Below, in pieces: positions 21,465-34,900 of a stretch of DNA of 64,000 nucleotides. Position 1 is the stretch's first letter, and each line of letters starts with the position of its first letter. The stretch is from NCBI GenBank assembly GCA_038501785.1, contig JBAMJR010000188.1, forward strand, positions 186,001 through 250,000, in the 5' to 3' direction. The DNA is from Myoxocephalus aenaeus. Lineage: Eukaryota; Chordata; Actinopteri; Perciformes; Cottidae. The notes below the pieces were generated by a model, which saw only the letters and a list, made by a program, of their open reading frames with translations, had not been told where the DNA came from and made no database searches. The position numbers and the translations under genes are program-made.

Positions 21465-23145
21465 GTCAGTCCTTCATTTGTCATTATTCATGTTGTATGT
21501 TCCTCTGCTGGTTTCCAGGATTTTATACGGCGGCCTCTTTCAAACTCCAAATACATTTTGATTCCCTTTCAACAGGCGGCAGTGGAATGGAGTCGGAGGG
21601 GTCAGAGGTCGGGATGATGGAAGGATTCAGCCGCTCGCTCCCCTCTTCTCCGCTCCTCAACCTCCGCCTCAAAAGAGCTGGTAGGACCCTCTATCTTACA
21701 CTGGGGACACATGAGCAGAACAAACATGGCGGCGTGTCACACATGGGTGTGTAAAGACAACTGGATACAGCGTGGGAGGCGGAGCCCTGTTCAAGCTGCT
21801 CAATGGGGCATGAGGCCAACAGAAGTAGAGTTACCTGGGTGTACAGTAACCCGGATCCTCCGCACCCATTGGCCCGTGGAGCGAGCGCATTGGTGTCACC
21901 TTTTTTAAAGTCGCCTCCCAACTGCTCGTCTCGGGCTCAGTCACACGGACACATTAGAATTTTACAGCGTTTCGGACGCGATGATTTAAACGAGGGCTGT
22001 TTAAGTGTCCGAATAATGAAGCAAAATGATTTGCTGACTTAGAAGTCTTTTTCTCAAAGCAGGTCTCTGGGGTGAAAGTCTTTCTGAGCTTGTGATTGAT
22101 TGTACAGGACCGTTTGGATTGGTTTCGGTTGTTTTACTGTGTTTTCTCGGTTCTTCTCACTGGTTTGAAGTGGGTGGGCTCAGCTGGGGGAAGAAAAGGT
22201 GTCACGCATTTCTCTGCACCAATCAGGATACCAGCTGTGGTCACACCAAACGCAAAGCACATTTTTTTTTTTTGCCTTGCATTATTTGCGAGAGTCTGAC
22301 TTCGGGAATATTTATGTATTTTTTTGTTTTATTGGTTTCACCCTCGCTAGAAACCCTGGGAAGGAAGGCTTACCCTCACCGAGCTGTATTCACTGTATTC
22401 AGCGAGGCACGCGGTGGCCGATTTACAACAGCGGTATGGACCCAAAATAAACAGATTTCTGCTGTTATTTAATTGCAGTTAACGAATAAAAAGGATGCCA
22501 AAATACATCAATGATGATGCTGGTTTGTAAAAAGTCTGACTTCATGGTCCGCAGGACGACAAGCAAACATCTGTTAAATGCTTGTTTTCTGAATGCTAGG
22601 CTATGCTAACATTTTAGCTGCTCCATCAAAACTCAACATAACGTCTTCTAGGCATAAATACGGTATTGGCGTTATGGTTTCTACAATTTAGTCTGTGGTT
22701 TATGCTCGTACATTTATACACAACGAGCTGTGTACTAACTTCTAGGAATAGAAGTACATGTTGTTGTACAACTTGTTAAGAGAGCAAGAGAGAATCAAAG
22801 AGAACCACAAACAGGGAGAATAGTTTATTTTTGACACACACACACACACACACACACAGCTGTGACCCGTTACACTGTGTCTGGCAGCAGAGGGGGGAGG
22901 ATGGGGGGGGAGACCTTTGACCCTGCATTTGATCGTCCCTCTGTGCCGGAGTGAGAGAGAAAACACAGAAGTGTAACCCAAGCCCCTACCAACCTCTCCT
23001 CTTCCTCCTCCTCTTCCTCCTCACGGTTGATCTGACACTTCTCCTAAACATAACCATGTGGAGTCTCTCTCTGACCCTCTTTCTGTGTCTCGCGCTCTTT
23101 CAAACAGGGATGATATGAGGCAACTTCTTAAAGTCAGAACACCAT

Positions 23146-23187
<42 letters not shown>

Positions 23188-24757
23188 GCTCTGATTTCAG
23201 TTTATTTCTCTTCACCCCTTACCTCCCCTCTGTTTTTGAACTCCCCCTCCATCTTGTTTTCCTTCTCCAGACTCCTGTCATTTCAGCTTAGTTTTTGGTC
23301 TCCAGTAACTCCTGAGATACTTGTTGGGCTCTCTTTTAGCTGTTAAATGCTCCACAATGTTAGTGCCTAGCTGTTTATTATCTTGCTTTGTTGAATACTC
23401 GATTCTGATTGGTCGGCTATGAATAACAGATCGTTGCTGTGGACCAGGTGGCAACCTCAGTTTTTTACAAGTGAGGCCGATGCGGAAGTGTCTTAAAACT
23501 TTCATTCTCTCTACTGACCATCAGAGGGCGACTCCTCTGGAAGTCTGGTTGTATAGAAGTCTGAGAGAAAGACTCTACTTCTCTCTTGATGTATTCCCTC
23601 AGTAAACATTGTAAACATGAGTTTATGTCTCAATCTCTACTTCAAGTCTTCTTCAATACAGCATGATGTTCATTTAGTAAATGATGGTCATTTAGAGTCA
23701 AACAGACCATAAAGCAGGGGGCTACCTTTTGATTGACAGGTCACTATCACGGCGTTGTCTGTCTGGGAGTTGTCTTTGTTTCCGTTTTAGGAGTTGAACG
23801 CCTTTTCAGCTGGGTTTTCAGTTCATGGAAGTCAGTTGTGACACTTTGGTCACCTAAAAATGTCTTATTCAGCGTTTGGTTGTACCTGGCACCAACCTTC
23901 TCTCTTCACTTCTGGTTGCAAAAAAACAAGATGGCGAAGGAGAAGGCCAAAAACCAGGATGGCGAAGACCAAAAACCAGGATGGCGAAGACCAAAAACCA
24001 GGATGGCGAAGACCAAGATGGCGAAGTCCAAGATGGCGAAGTCCAAGATGGCGAAGACCAAGATGGCGAAGTCCAAGATGGCGAAGGTCAAAAACCAAGA
24101 TGCCGTTGACCAAAATTGTCGAACCCAAGGCTTCTAAAACGGCAGTCTGCAAACCAATGGGTGACGTCACGGCGACTACCACCTCTTCTCTCGTCACGCA
24201 GCTCGTCCGCTTTTTAACAACTGCACTCGCCTTCTCTGCTCTCTGCTTTTGTTGGACAGAATTGTTGCTTATCTCTTTTTCATGAACAGCAGGATGACTG
24301 TAAATCTTACTCCAACTCTTTCTCAACTTTTCACCCTGACCCCATCTTTCTACCTTTTCCTCTTGTCATTGGAAAAAAAAAGGTTTTCTGTTGCTTGAAA
24401 ACAACTTATTTTTGGGAGAGATTTCTCTCCAGCAACATGGTGGTTAATTCAATCTGACTCTTTGTTCCGTACTTTTCTTTCAACATTTTTCACATTTTCT
24501 GGGCTAAAGTGGATTACACCCTTCCATCGTCACTGTGATTTGTGGTCAGACGCTCCTCTGTTCTTGGGGAAGGAGTTTAATTGCAGCATTTCTTTGGTCT
24601 GCCGAGTCTTCCTCCGGGGTTTTTCTCTCCGGCTGTTTTTCCTCCGTTAGGAGAAAGAGAAAAAAGTCTGAACTAACTGTCTTCCCCAAACTCTCCTCGG
24701 CATGTAACGGATTACTCTCCCTGCTCAGCTCCTCCTGCAGTCTTTCCCTTTCTCTCT

Positions 24758-24807
<50 letters not shown>

Positions 24808-27800
24808 GTTTCTTTTGGGTTGGAGGAGGGGAGCTTTTGATTTGCCGTGCAGTCAGACGAGGGAGGTCGTCTTTCAGACCAGATATGGAGGCTGAAAGAA
24901 AGACTCTTCACAACACTTGGAGACTTTACTTCTTGTGCTCCTGACCAAAGAGGATATGAACGAGGGAGGAGATCTACTCTTTCCTCCTCATTCTTAAGAA
25001 GTGGGCTGCTCTTTTTTGCACGGTTTTGAGGAGGCTCTACCTGTGACTGAATTGCATGGGTTGCATTTTTCGGCTACAAAGGACAAATAGCCGGAGGATT
25101 ACATCGTCAGGATCTGCTGTGTCCTGGATTCTGGTTTCACCTCTGAAAGTAACAACGTACCTTCACTGAACATATGAGGAGTTTGGCTTTTACCACAGCA
25201 TTCGCATGTTTGACTATCCTGCTTTAATCACGGCAGTCATTCGGCAGAACTTCTTGTGTTTTTCTTTCTTCTCCTGAAGAGTCTTCCTCTTATCTCGTCA
25301 GTCATCCTTCATCTTTCTCTCCTTTGTGTGCTCTGGAGAAGGAGGAGCTCAGGACCAAGAATAAGTTGTTTTTTGGAGGGGACAAAAACAGTCCTTTTTG
25401 ATTAGTTGACTCCGTCCTCTACATGGAACCACTCTGAACCAATCAGAACTGCATCGCCAGCCAGCGATGGACTGCACGGCGGCTATCCTGAAGGCGTGCG
25501 CCCGCTCCAGGACCAAGTGGTGCCGGCATGAGCGGTCCTCCGACCGTCGACCGGGGAGGCCGGCGGACGGCTGCGGCTGCGGCGGGGACGCCGCGGCGTC
25601 GAGGGTCGTCGGCCGTGCTTCTTCCGTCCTGCGGCGCTTGCTGTTTTACGCCTGTTGTTGTCTGTTCCACGAGGACGTCCCCGACCGATGTCGGGAGCGG
25701 TACGATCGTCCCGGGGCGACACAGAGAGGAAGAGGAAGTGAGGAAGAAGGTGAGAGTGAAGGACTCTCTCTTGATCTTCCTGTTTCAGGCAGACAGGTTT
25801 TTATTGATGTCAGTATTTGGAGTTTTTCCCGTATTTTTACTGACTACTCTGCTTACTATTTACTTTTGGGGTTGTATATTTCAGGGAAATGTGTGTTGTG
25901 AGTATGGACAGTAAGAATCAGCCTTTGTTTCATTATCGTTCGTTGCCCAATGTAATGTTTCCCAAGCCGTGTTTCCATTCACATACTCATAGACATTTAT
26001 TTTAGTATGGAAATGGCCAAAATTCAATAAAACTTCCTGACTTTTGCAAAAAGGTTTTTCACGTTAGCTGGATGGATTATGAAAACAACTTCATTGAATA
26101 CATTCTAATGTAGTAAGCATTAAACCAACAGATATTACTATGATGCGCAAATGCTTATCTTCGTTTCCGGACATCAGAAAACATGGACAATGCTAGCTGA
26201 TATGAAAGAACAATAAAACTTCCCCAATTGAAACAAATTCCCGAAGACCTCCATTTTTCTCTCGTAGATGGCCATACTGACTTTTTTGGTTCCCGTTTAG
26301 CAACTTCTTCTTCTTCTCCTCTGTTCACTGGCAGATTATTTAGTTTATTTGCTCCAAACCAGCTTATTGAAACGTGCCTAACTCGCATTTCTCTATTGTC
26401 ATTATAAAAGTTGGCTTAAAACTCATTTGACCATTTATTGGAAATATGGCTACAGAGGGTTCTTCCATTAGTCTCCCTAAATAGCTGAAACATGTTCCAG
26501 AGAGAGACTATCTGCGCCACAATATGCAACCAAGGACTAACATGCTAACACAATGCCTGTTGCTAGCTACAGCATGTCATGTCAGCCTATCGAAGTATTG
26601 TTTTAGCATGAATGATGAAGTTAGTCGTTAGCATGCTAAGGAAAGCTATGGAGATGCAAGTTACAGTAGTTAGCGTTGGCACTTGCAAACATTATATTGC
26701 ATAGCTTTCTGATGTATGTATTCCACTACAACACAAGTCACAAAATGCTACTTGAAAATTGCTGGCAGTTGCTGTGGTTTTTCAACGATGTTGTTTACTG
26801 CCCACTGACATTTTGTCATCAGATGGTTCTCAGGAAGCTCTCTGAGCTAGCAAGCGTTTTGACTGTTGGCAAGATAGTTGTCAAGGGTTGGCGTCTTGCT
26901 GTTGGTCAGTGGCGTGCATGTCAAAGTTTACTTGTTTGACTTGACTTCTATTTCTTCACCCCCGCTAGCAAATCCATTAATTGCAACAATTATGTTGGAT
27001 ATTATTTATTTCTCTGCTACATGTAGCTGTTTAAATGCTAGAGTGCTTTTCTTTTTATTCCCAGAGGGCTAACAAATCTGTAGCTCTAGTTTAATAACAG
27101 CTGTAAATGAACGGTGCCAGTAAATTTACGGCACGTAACCAGTACTTATACTCTGTATAGGTTTTCATTTATTACACTACACAAAACTATCATTTGTCAG
27201 CTTCCTATTTCACATCTGACATCAAAGTCAAAACAGTGTTAAGGAGAGCAGACTAGCACCAAAGTCGACCAGCTTTCGTACAGATCCTACCTGTTCACAG
27301 TACAACTTGTGTGGCCTTCATTGCCACTCAGGAATTTCTCAGTGTCGGGTTGCTTGATGGAAAAGAATTTGCCTGTCTTGCAGGTGGTATTGGCGACAGT
27401 TGTCCTTGTCTTAGATGCCGCATACATCTTCAATAGCTCTAGGGAGGTACAATGAAATAAGATAGAATGTTTGATATTCTTGCCTTTTTACGTGAATCGA
27501 AATAAATAAATGAATAGAAATGTGTTTTAACATATAATACGGAAACAATACTAAACTAAAGTTAAGAGAGCTATGTACTCAATCAAAACACAGTGGCATA
27601 CTGTAGGTTTCTGAGTCGCAAACTGAGGAACAGAAGGAAAGTTTGTCAAAGTTAAAAGACAAACTGAGCGTCTTTGTTGCAGTAAATGTCTCAACGTCTT
27701 CTTGAACTTTTAGCTTCAAAGCCACCAGACAGTGAGACAAAAACAAATATTTGTGCATCCTCATGAAACATATGGAGCTGGAAGCTTGGTGACTTAGTGA

Positions 27801-28729
27801 TTACTTAACGGGCAGGATGAGTAGGATTTGTCGGTTGGGGTCAACAAACCCGAGATTCACTCTCGTTTTGGACCGAGCCTTGTCCGCCTCACATGTTCCT
27901 GTTTCTTCTGTGCGGTGTCGGCTAGTAATGTGCAAACCTACCTGACGCGTTATGAGAGGCAATAAGCAACGCCCAACCCACAAAACCATGTTTGTTTGTT
28001 ATTGTGTTATTAATAACCTACTCTGAACGCTGCTTTGTCACTTTTTGACCCTCCCAAAAAGTGACAAAGCAGCCGACTGGCTGCTGAAAGCGTTATCTTT
28101 CAGCAGCCAGACGGCTTTAGCGGGTGAGTCAAGCTAGCTAGCTAGCTAGCTAGCTGGCTTTAGCTAGCCGGCCTAGCTTCACTTACCTTTTTTCTCTGTG
28201 CTCTCTAAGGTCAGCGCTTCAGCTCAATGTGAAAGCTTGACGAACAAATTGATGAGCAACCTCACAGAATCCTAATCAGGGTTTGTTTTTTTTGTTCATG
28301 CGATGTTTCTGGAACACAGTGTTTCACTCACTGTGTTCCTTTGCGGTACTTTTTCCCGCTCGACTGTCTTCATGGCTGAAAATAACCAGCGCTAAAAACA
28401 GCATTAAAGTTCAATGTGTCGTCCAGCCATGTCTGAAAACCCAAGTGTTTATAACTGTTCAGAATGGCCAAACTAAAAGGCATAGAGAAGGAAGAGACGT
28501 GATGATCGGATATGGGGATGAAGGAAGCAAGGACAAAGGGATCAGAAGCTACAGTAGTTAAAGAGACAGAAATGTTAAAGTCTCCGTATCTGATCTTTCC
28601 ATCTTATTTTTCTTCTTCTAAAAATGACTCGCACACCCTGTTATTGGCTAACCACACACACGTGCATGTGTGCGCACATGTGCACACGCAGTGTGCTTTC
28701 CAGTGTGTTTTGTGTTCGGTTGGTTTTAT

Positions 28730-28760
<31 letters not shown>

Positions 28761-28858
28761 CTGTTTCTCTAGTATTTAGTCCCACAGTCAGCAATTTATA
28801 GCTGTAATTACAGACAAAGAAAGAGACAGAGTATGAGCTTTCATGCTGTGGCTTACAG

Positions 28859-28924
<66 letters not shown>

Positions 28925-31900
28925 TCTTGGCAAATATGTCATAATAGTGAATATGTTAATATGGAGATCAATTACTGTTCCCCACAAAATCTTCCCTGTG
29001 GGATTTGCGTTCATGCTTTTTATGTGTGTTGTATGTGTTTTAAGTAGTTTTTTTTACAATTTGCTCTATTTTCATTCCCATTTATCTGCTTGGATAAGCT
29101 GCATATCTCCAATATCACAGTGTGAGGAGGCGGGGCAACAAAGTATTTATACATATACACTTTTTGGGTTGTTCCAGTGGTCAAGTCTGTGTTTCCACCA
29201 CTGCAAATTCAATTTGTGTGGCTTCATTTCTATTTGTACTTGGCAGCAAGGCGTTTTTTGGGTCGTAATGCATTCGCAAAGCTGATATTAAAGGGTGCTT
29301 AAGAGTTAAATGGCAAGACCATAAAGACTAGAAACAAAGTCGATGAGTGGAATACTCTGGAGGTATGTGTAATTGTGTTCATAGAAATGAAACCCTCAAC
29401 GAAAAACCTTTTCTTCGTGCTCTCCAGGTGAGGAGCAGGAACTAGGACCCCCACCCTCAGTAGACGAGGCGGCTGATGCTCTGATGACCAGACTGGGCTT
29501 CCTGCTGGGGGAAAAGATCATCAATGAAGAGCCGGGGTCCTCTTACCACGCCCAGGATGATGGACAGGTAATCAACACGTATGCGGATGCAAACTTAGAC
29601 ACATTTAGGATGTTTTTAGATGGTTCCAGCAGGATTAGCCTTGGACAGACGGACACTGAGATACGCCTGCATGCACACACCCTACCGAAACATAATCTCC
29701 TGGCAGAGATGATAAAACACCAAAGTAAATCTGTGTTTGCCTGTTTAATACTTTGTTTTCAGCAGCAGCTGGGCTTGTTGCAGGTTTAAATGTACCGTAA
29801 AATGTGGGTTATAAGGCGACTTCGGTGGTTGTCGGGGAGCTAGCTGTCATGTTTTTAAATACACGAGACGTGAGAACAAGCTGATCTTAACTGTAATGCC
29901 GTGTTCACACCAAAAGAGTTGCGAAATATTCGCGCGACCAGATTACATGTTAAGTCAATGCACAGACGCGAATGGTTGCCTCTATCGCGCCGCGAATATT
30001 CTCCAATTCGCAAATCTGCTTTTTCGCCTTTTCGCTGGCGTTGAAATATTTTACGGTACTCCTGCATATGGATCATATTGTTTATCCTGCTGATGTATTA
30101 TTTCCACACCAGTATCCACAAAGGAGATACTGTATGTTTATAAAACATGTTTTATGTAAAGCTCAATTGAACCAACATTAGCGCTTTTATGCTACGTTAG
30201 CTACTGAATGTATACCCATCTGCTGCTTTTGCTTTTTAATGTTTGTAACAGTGAATGAGGACCTTCCCGGTTTTACAGCAACAGTGTTGTTTCCTGAATT
30301 TCAATGTTTCCATTGGCTTAGTTTAAAAAAAAAAAATGCAGGGAGTGCGGATAGTGACAGTGTGGGCTCTGTGGTCGCTCTGACAGAGTAGCATCAGGGG
30401 GCGGGGCTTAGCGAAGGCTGCTGCTATAGATACCTCGTGTACAGACATAGGAACGAAACCCTTTATAACTTAGCTAAACAATGTCCCAGAATTGCTGAAT
30501 TGGCCCGCTGGGGATCAATAAAATGTATCTTGTTTTAGTAAAAGTGCTCCAGCCCTTTGCCGACTAACCAGCTGGCCAAGTTGTGAGCTTAGATTGTCAC
30601 ACAGCATCATGGTGAGGAGCGAGTGTGGTCAGTTTAAACTAGCTCCTGTTGGCCTTATGTTACATTGGGTAGTTCAATGTACTGAATCGTATTTAACATC
30701 CTTAACTTAAAACTCACCTTTTGCAGCTTTATTTTAACAAGAAATGTTTGATGGATTAATCAATCCTGTCTTTTTCAACTATTATCATTTTCGTTATTAT
30801 AGTAGAGGTAACTCTTTATAACATTCATAAGCAAATTAACTGATACGAGTACCATAAAATTATACTTTGATTCATTACTCAGTCAGTAGAAATAGCAATA
30901 AGTCTTTTGCTAAACTGATGTGATCTGGATATTAGTTACTGTATATAAGATACTCATAATACTGCGTGAATATATTGTTTGCACATTTTTTAGCAACTTC
31001 AATTTAAGTCAAATGTTTCTTTGTTCTTAAAATTACATATTCTGTCCTTCGTCTTTCAAATTAAATAATGTTTCTTCTGTATGCATGACTAAAAGACATT
31101 GTTGCATACACATCGTATATACAAGAACGTGAGGATGACATCTCATCTTTCCCCCACAGAGGATCTCTCCTTCCTCCAGCCTGGCCAGTAGCAGCACCTC
31201 CCCTTGCTCCACACTGCCGCCTCCTGCTGGAGGGGAAGGCAACAACAACGACAAGCACGCCTCCTCTAACCACGCCTCCTCTAACCACGCCTCCTCCAAC
31301 CACGCCTCCTCCAACCACGCCTCCTCCAACCACGCCTCCGTCACCTCCCCCACCTCAACGCTGGAGAGCAGAGACAGCGGCATCATAGGTGACATGCCGG
31401 TGTAGATACAGCTTCTTCAAAAATAAACCCTTTCACTGCGAAGTAATTCACTTTTCTTTCTCCCTCTCTCTCTCTTTCAGCCACGTTGACCAGCTACTCC
31501 GCCGAGTCGGCAGCAGAGCGCGACGACAGCGTCAATTATCCTGTCGGCGGCAGCAGTCTGAATCTCTGGCAGCAAGGGGGCCGGCCTGTGGTGGCCTCCA
31601 CCTCCTCTTCCTGTATGGGAGCAGGAGGAAGCGCGAATGACGGCTTCCTGTACAGGGTGGAGGACATCATGGCCGCCTCGACTTACAGCCTCAACAAACT
31701 CCACCCTGACTGGGGCCCTGGCTCCGCCCGCTCGTCAGGCTCCACCCACTCCATCCCGCTCTACCTCATGCCCCGCCCTAATTCAGTTGCTGGTAAGATC
31801 ACAAATGGATGACGCATAGAAATAGAATAAGAGAAAAAGGGACATTTCCATTTAGATCAACGTAGCAGTTTGGTCAGATTGGCGACCATTATTACGTGTA

Positions 31901-34900
31901 ATGTTGCCATTGTGACCGTTGTAGCTAACTTCCGTGTAAACTAAATCGACCTGCTGCAAGTCACGACTCACGAATGTGAGAATTTGCAGTAACAACTAAA
32001 ACAAGTGCAGTATTACTGTTACAAAGCATAGGGAAGCATAGGGAAGCTAAATTCTACTGCCAAATGAGTGACAACGAGCTAACCAGCTCGCTAACCAGCT
32101 CGCTAACCAGTGGACAGCTGGCTAGCATACTTTATTTATTGCTACACTGGTGACAGAAAATGAGCCGAACCGGGCCTTTTCACGCAGGACGCAGTTTCAG
32201 CTTCACTCACGTTTGTTGTGACGCAGCAAAAAGCTTCAGTCAAGCTATCGGAAAGAAAAAGGGTTTCAGAGCGCAGTATTGTCGCATTCACTGAGAAAGG
32301 CCTTCAACGGTCCCTCCGCCTCGATCCCCGCCGGCCTGGAGAAAATGATAACAGCCGTACAAGTATGTTGATGTGTGTTCTCACCATAGCAACTGGCAAC
32401 AATCGCCATTTTCTTTTGTGCTTGTCATAAGAGCATGGAAAACCGTTTGATGTCTGTCTGTGTTAGAGAGAGTGAGTGAGTGAGAGAGAGAGAGAGAGAG
32501 AGACTCAAGTGGTTTCCAGTCTTGCCGTGCGCTCCCACACACACTTTCCTGTTAGGAAGGAAATACATCACTCTCTCAACCAGAGTGCGTTCACTAGTGA
32601 TAGTGAGCGAACAAAGCCTTGCACCATGAGATAATGATGTGATCTCTCTGGGTTCCAGCAGAGCTCCTAACAAACAGAGGCATATTTATAGAGCAGCCTT
32701 CATTACTAACACGATTCAAAGAGCGGCCAGCTGCTTCACAGCTGCAGTTCAGCATAACTTGAGGTAACTTCATGAGTATTAAATCTTTTTAGGCTTGATG
32801 AGACGAGAATAGCAAATGAAAAGTGATCTCACTCCGATCTTTTTATTTAAAAGTAATACCTGCTCAAGTTGTTAAAGCTTAATTAATCAATATTTTTTTT
32901 TTTCTAAAAGAGCGCAATTATGCTTGAACTTATGAATTTGTCCCACAAGGGAAGAAGGTGAGATTGGAGGCCAAATATTCATCTACAACTTCGTAACTCT
33001 GTATCGGGCTGCATTTGCTAAGCCCCGCCCACTTCTGAGTGATCCAATCAAACCGAAATGTCTCGTAACTAAAGTACATATTACGTTTCACTCTGAAACG
33101 CATCACAATACAGAAGCTAAAGAGGTCCCATCTTCTCTTGCGCTGTGACTTTAAAGGACGATATTAGCTTATCGCAAATAAGCTGTTGTCATATGTATCG
33201 ATCGCTATGTGACAATAAATTGCTGTCGGTCGGATCAATAAATCATCAACTGTTTACTTAAAGGACTAGTTCAACATTTTTTTAAATACACTTATTTCAT
33301 ATTGTAGTCAAGCTGTGGTTAGCCTAGCTTAGCATTAAGTATGGAGGCAGGGGGAAGCAGTGAGCCTGGCTCTGTACACATTTTTATTATCGTGTAATAA
33401 CACCTCTTAAAAACATTAACGAGCCTGTAGGTTGTAACGTGTAGATAAAAACAACCAGGCTGAAAAACAAAGACCGTGCCTCTGTAACGTGTTCAGAACT
33501 CATCCTCCCTTTCCTCTTTTCCTCTCTCTGTCTCATAAAAACTAAAAAGGAAGGAAATGTCATGTATGACGTTTCTCAAAACACACACACACACACACAC
33601 ACACGCATACATACGCACAGGATGCGAGGCACAGCCTGCTCCCACGTTCTCTCTGGCTGTAGCGGATTGTAACTGGATTGAGTGGATCAAACTTTGGGTA
33701 GGTGTCTGTCTGACAACTCAAAGTGAACAATATTTACGCATGTTTTTGTTAGATTTCTATTCCGCTTTATACTGGCTGTAGTGAAAATCACGACACGGCA
33801 TTTCTCGGGACAACGTCCCACAAATACTGCCTGTTCTTCCCTTCACTAGCGACAGATAAGAACAGGAATACAACGTTTCTGGAACATTAACAGACCTTTT
33901 ATTTAGGCTGTGGTTGTATTTAGATATTATCTTGTTTCATGTCTTCATGCAGTGGTTCCTACAGGTTGTGGGTTTATTTGTTGTGGTTGACCACTGCGCA
34001 CTGTGAAGCAATAAGATCAACACATTTCAAGTTAACCTTTAAGCCAGGAACTAGTCCCGCCCCTTAAAACCATCACCTGTCGTTAAAGCTTTTGAACAGA
34101 GCTGTTTCCCTCTGTTTCTAGTCCTTGTGCTAAGCTAAACTAAGCTAACCATTTTACATTTGCTGTACAGACATGAAAGTGGTTTCAATCTTCTCATCTA
34201 ACTCTCACCAAATTGCCATTAATATATCTCCTGAAATGACAACTATTACTTTAAGAACAGAGTTGGATCCTTGTATGTTCACACCGCTAAACCTCTTCTT
34301 CTTTTTACGCACACACAATCAGAATTTTTGGTTTATCTAATGGGATTATATAATATAATATAATAAAATATATATATATATATATATATTTATATAATAT
34401 AATAATATATTATCAGTAGTTTTTTAAACCCTCAAATAGTTATATCAGTATCTTTAAATCCAGTACCGGTCATGCTCTATTAGTTTGAATTATTATCATG
34501 GTTATATCAATATTATGGTGTGTGTGTGTGTCTGCCTGTCCTAGGCTAATCTCAAATACTACCAGACCCATCAAACTAATTTATTTATTTTTCTGTCCTC
34601 ATTTATGGCTGTAGGCTCAAGGACCTCTCGTGATTGCGGTGACTTGCGCATACTGAAAAACACATTTTATGGACTGTTTTATGCCGTTATTGACGACTGA
34701 TTCCTCACTCCTCTTAATCGGCTGGTAGACCGCAAGTGATCAACAACAGCCTCAGTCGCAAAAGGCATTTATGGCAATCAGCGAGGCTAAAAAGAGTCAG
34801 TTTTAGGCCACATGTTATCGCTCGAAAAACTGACATCTATAGAAATGTGTTGTCTCATTATGAATCATTATGCATCTGCAGACGCTAAGTTCTAGGATAT

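Larger units (their letters stand above)
25750..29427. other. tanc2 intron 2, distal part
   Basis: No coding exon is supported. It contains two adjacent perfect hairpins at 28029-28110, a gctagctagc run near 28133, and GT runs at 28735-28760 and 28860-28921. Confidence 0.55.

Noticed and set aside
23733..24326. Overlapping ORFs on both strands with MAKTKMAK or HLGLRHLG repeats
   Set aside because: Both are products of the minisatellite inside repeat family A. Openness in several frames is a property of the array.
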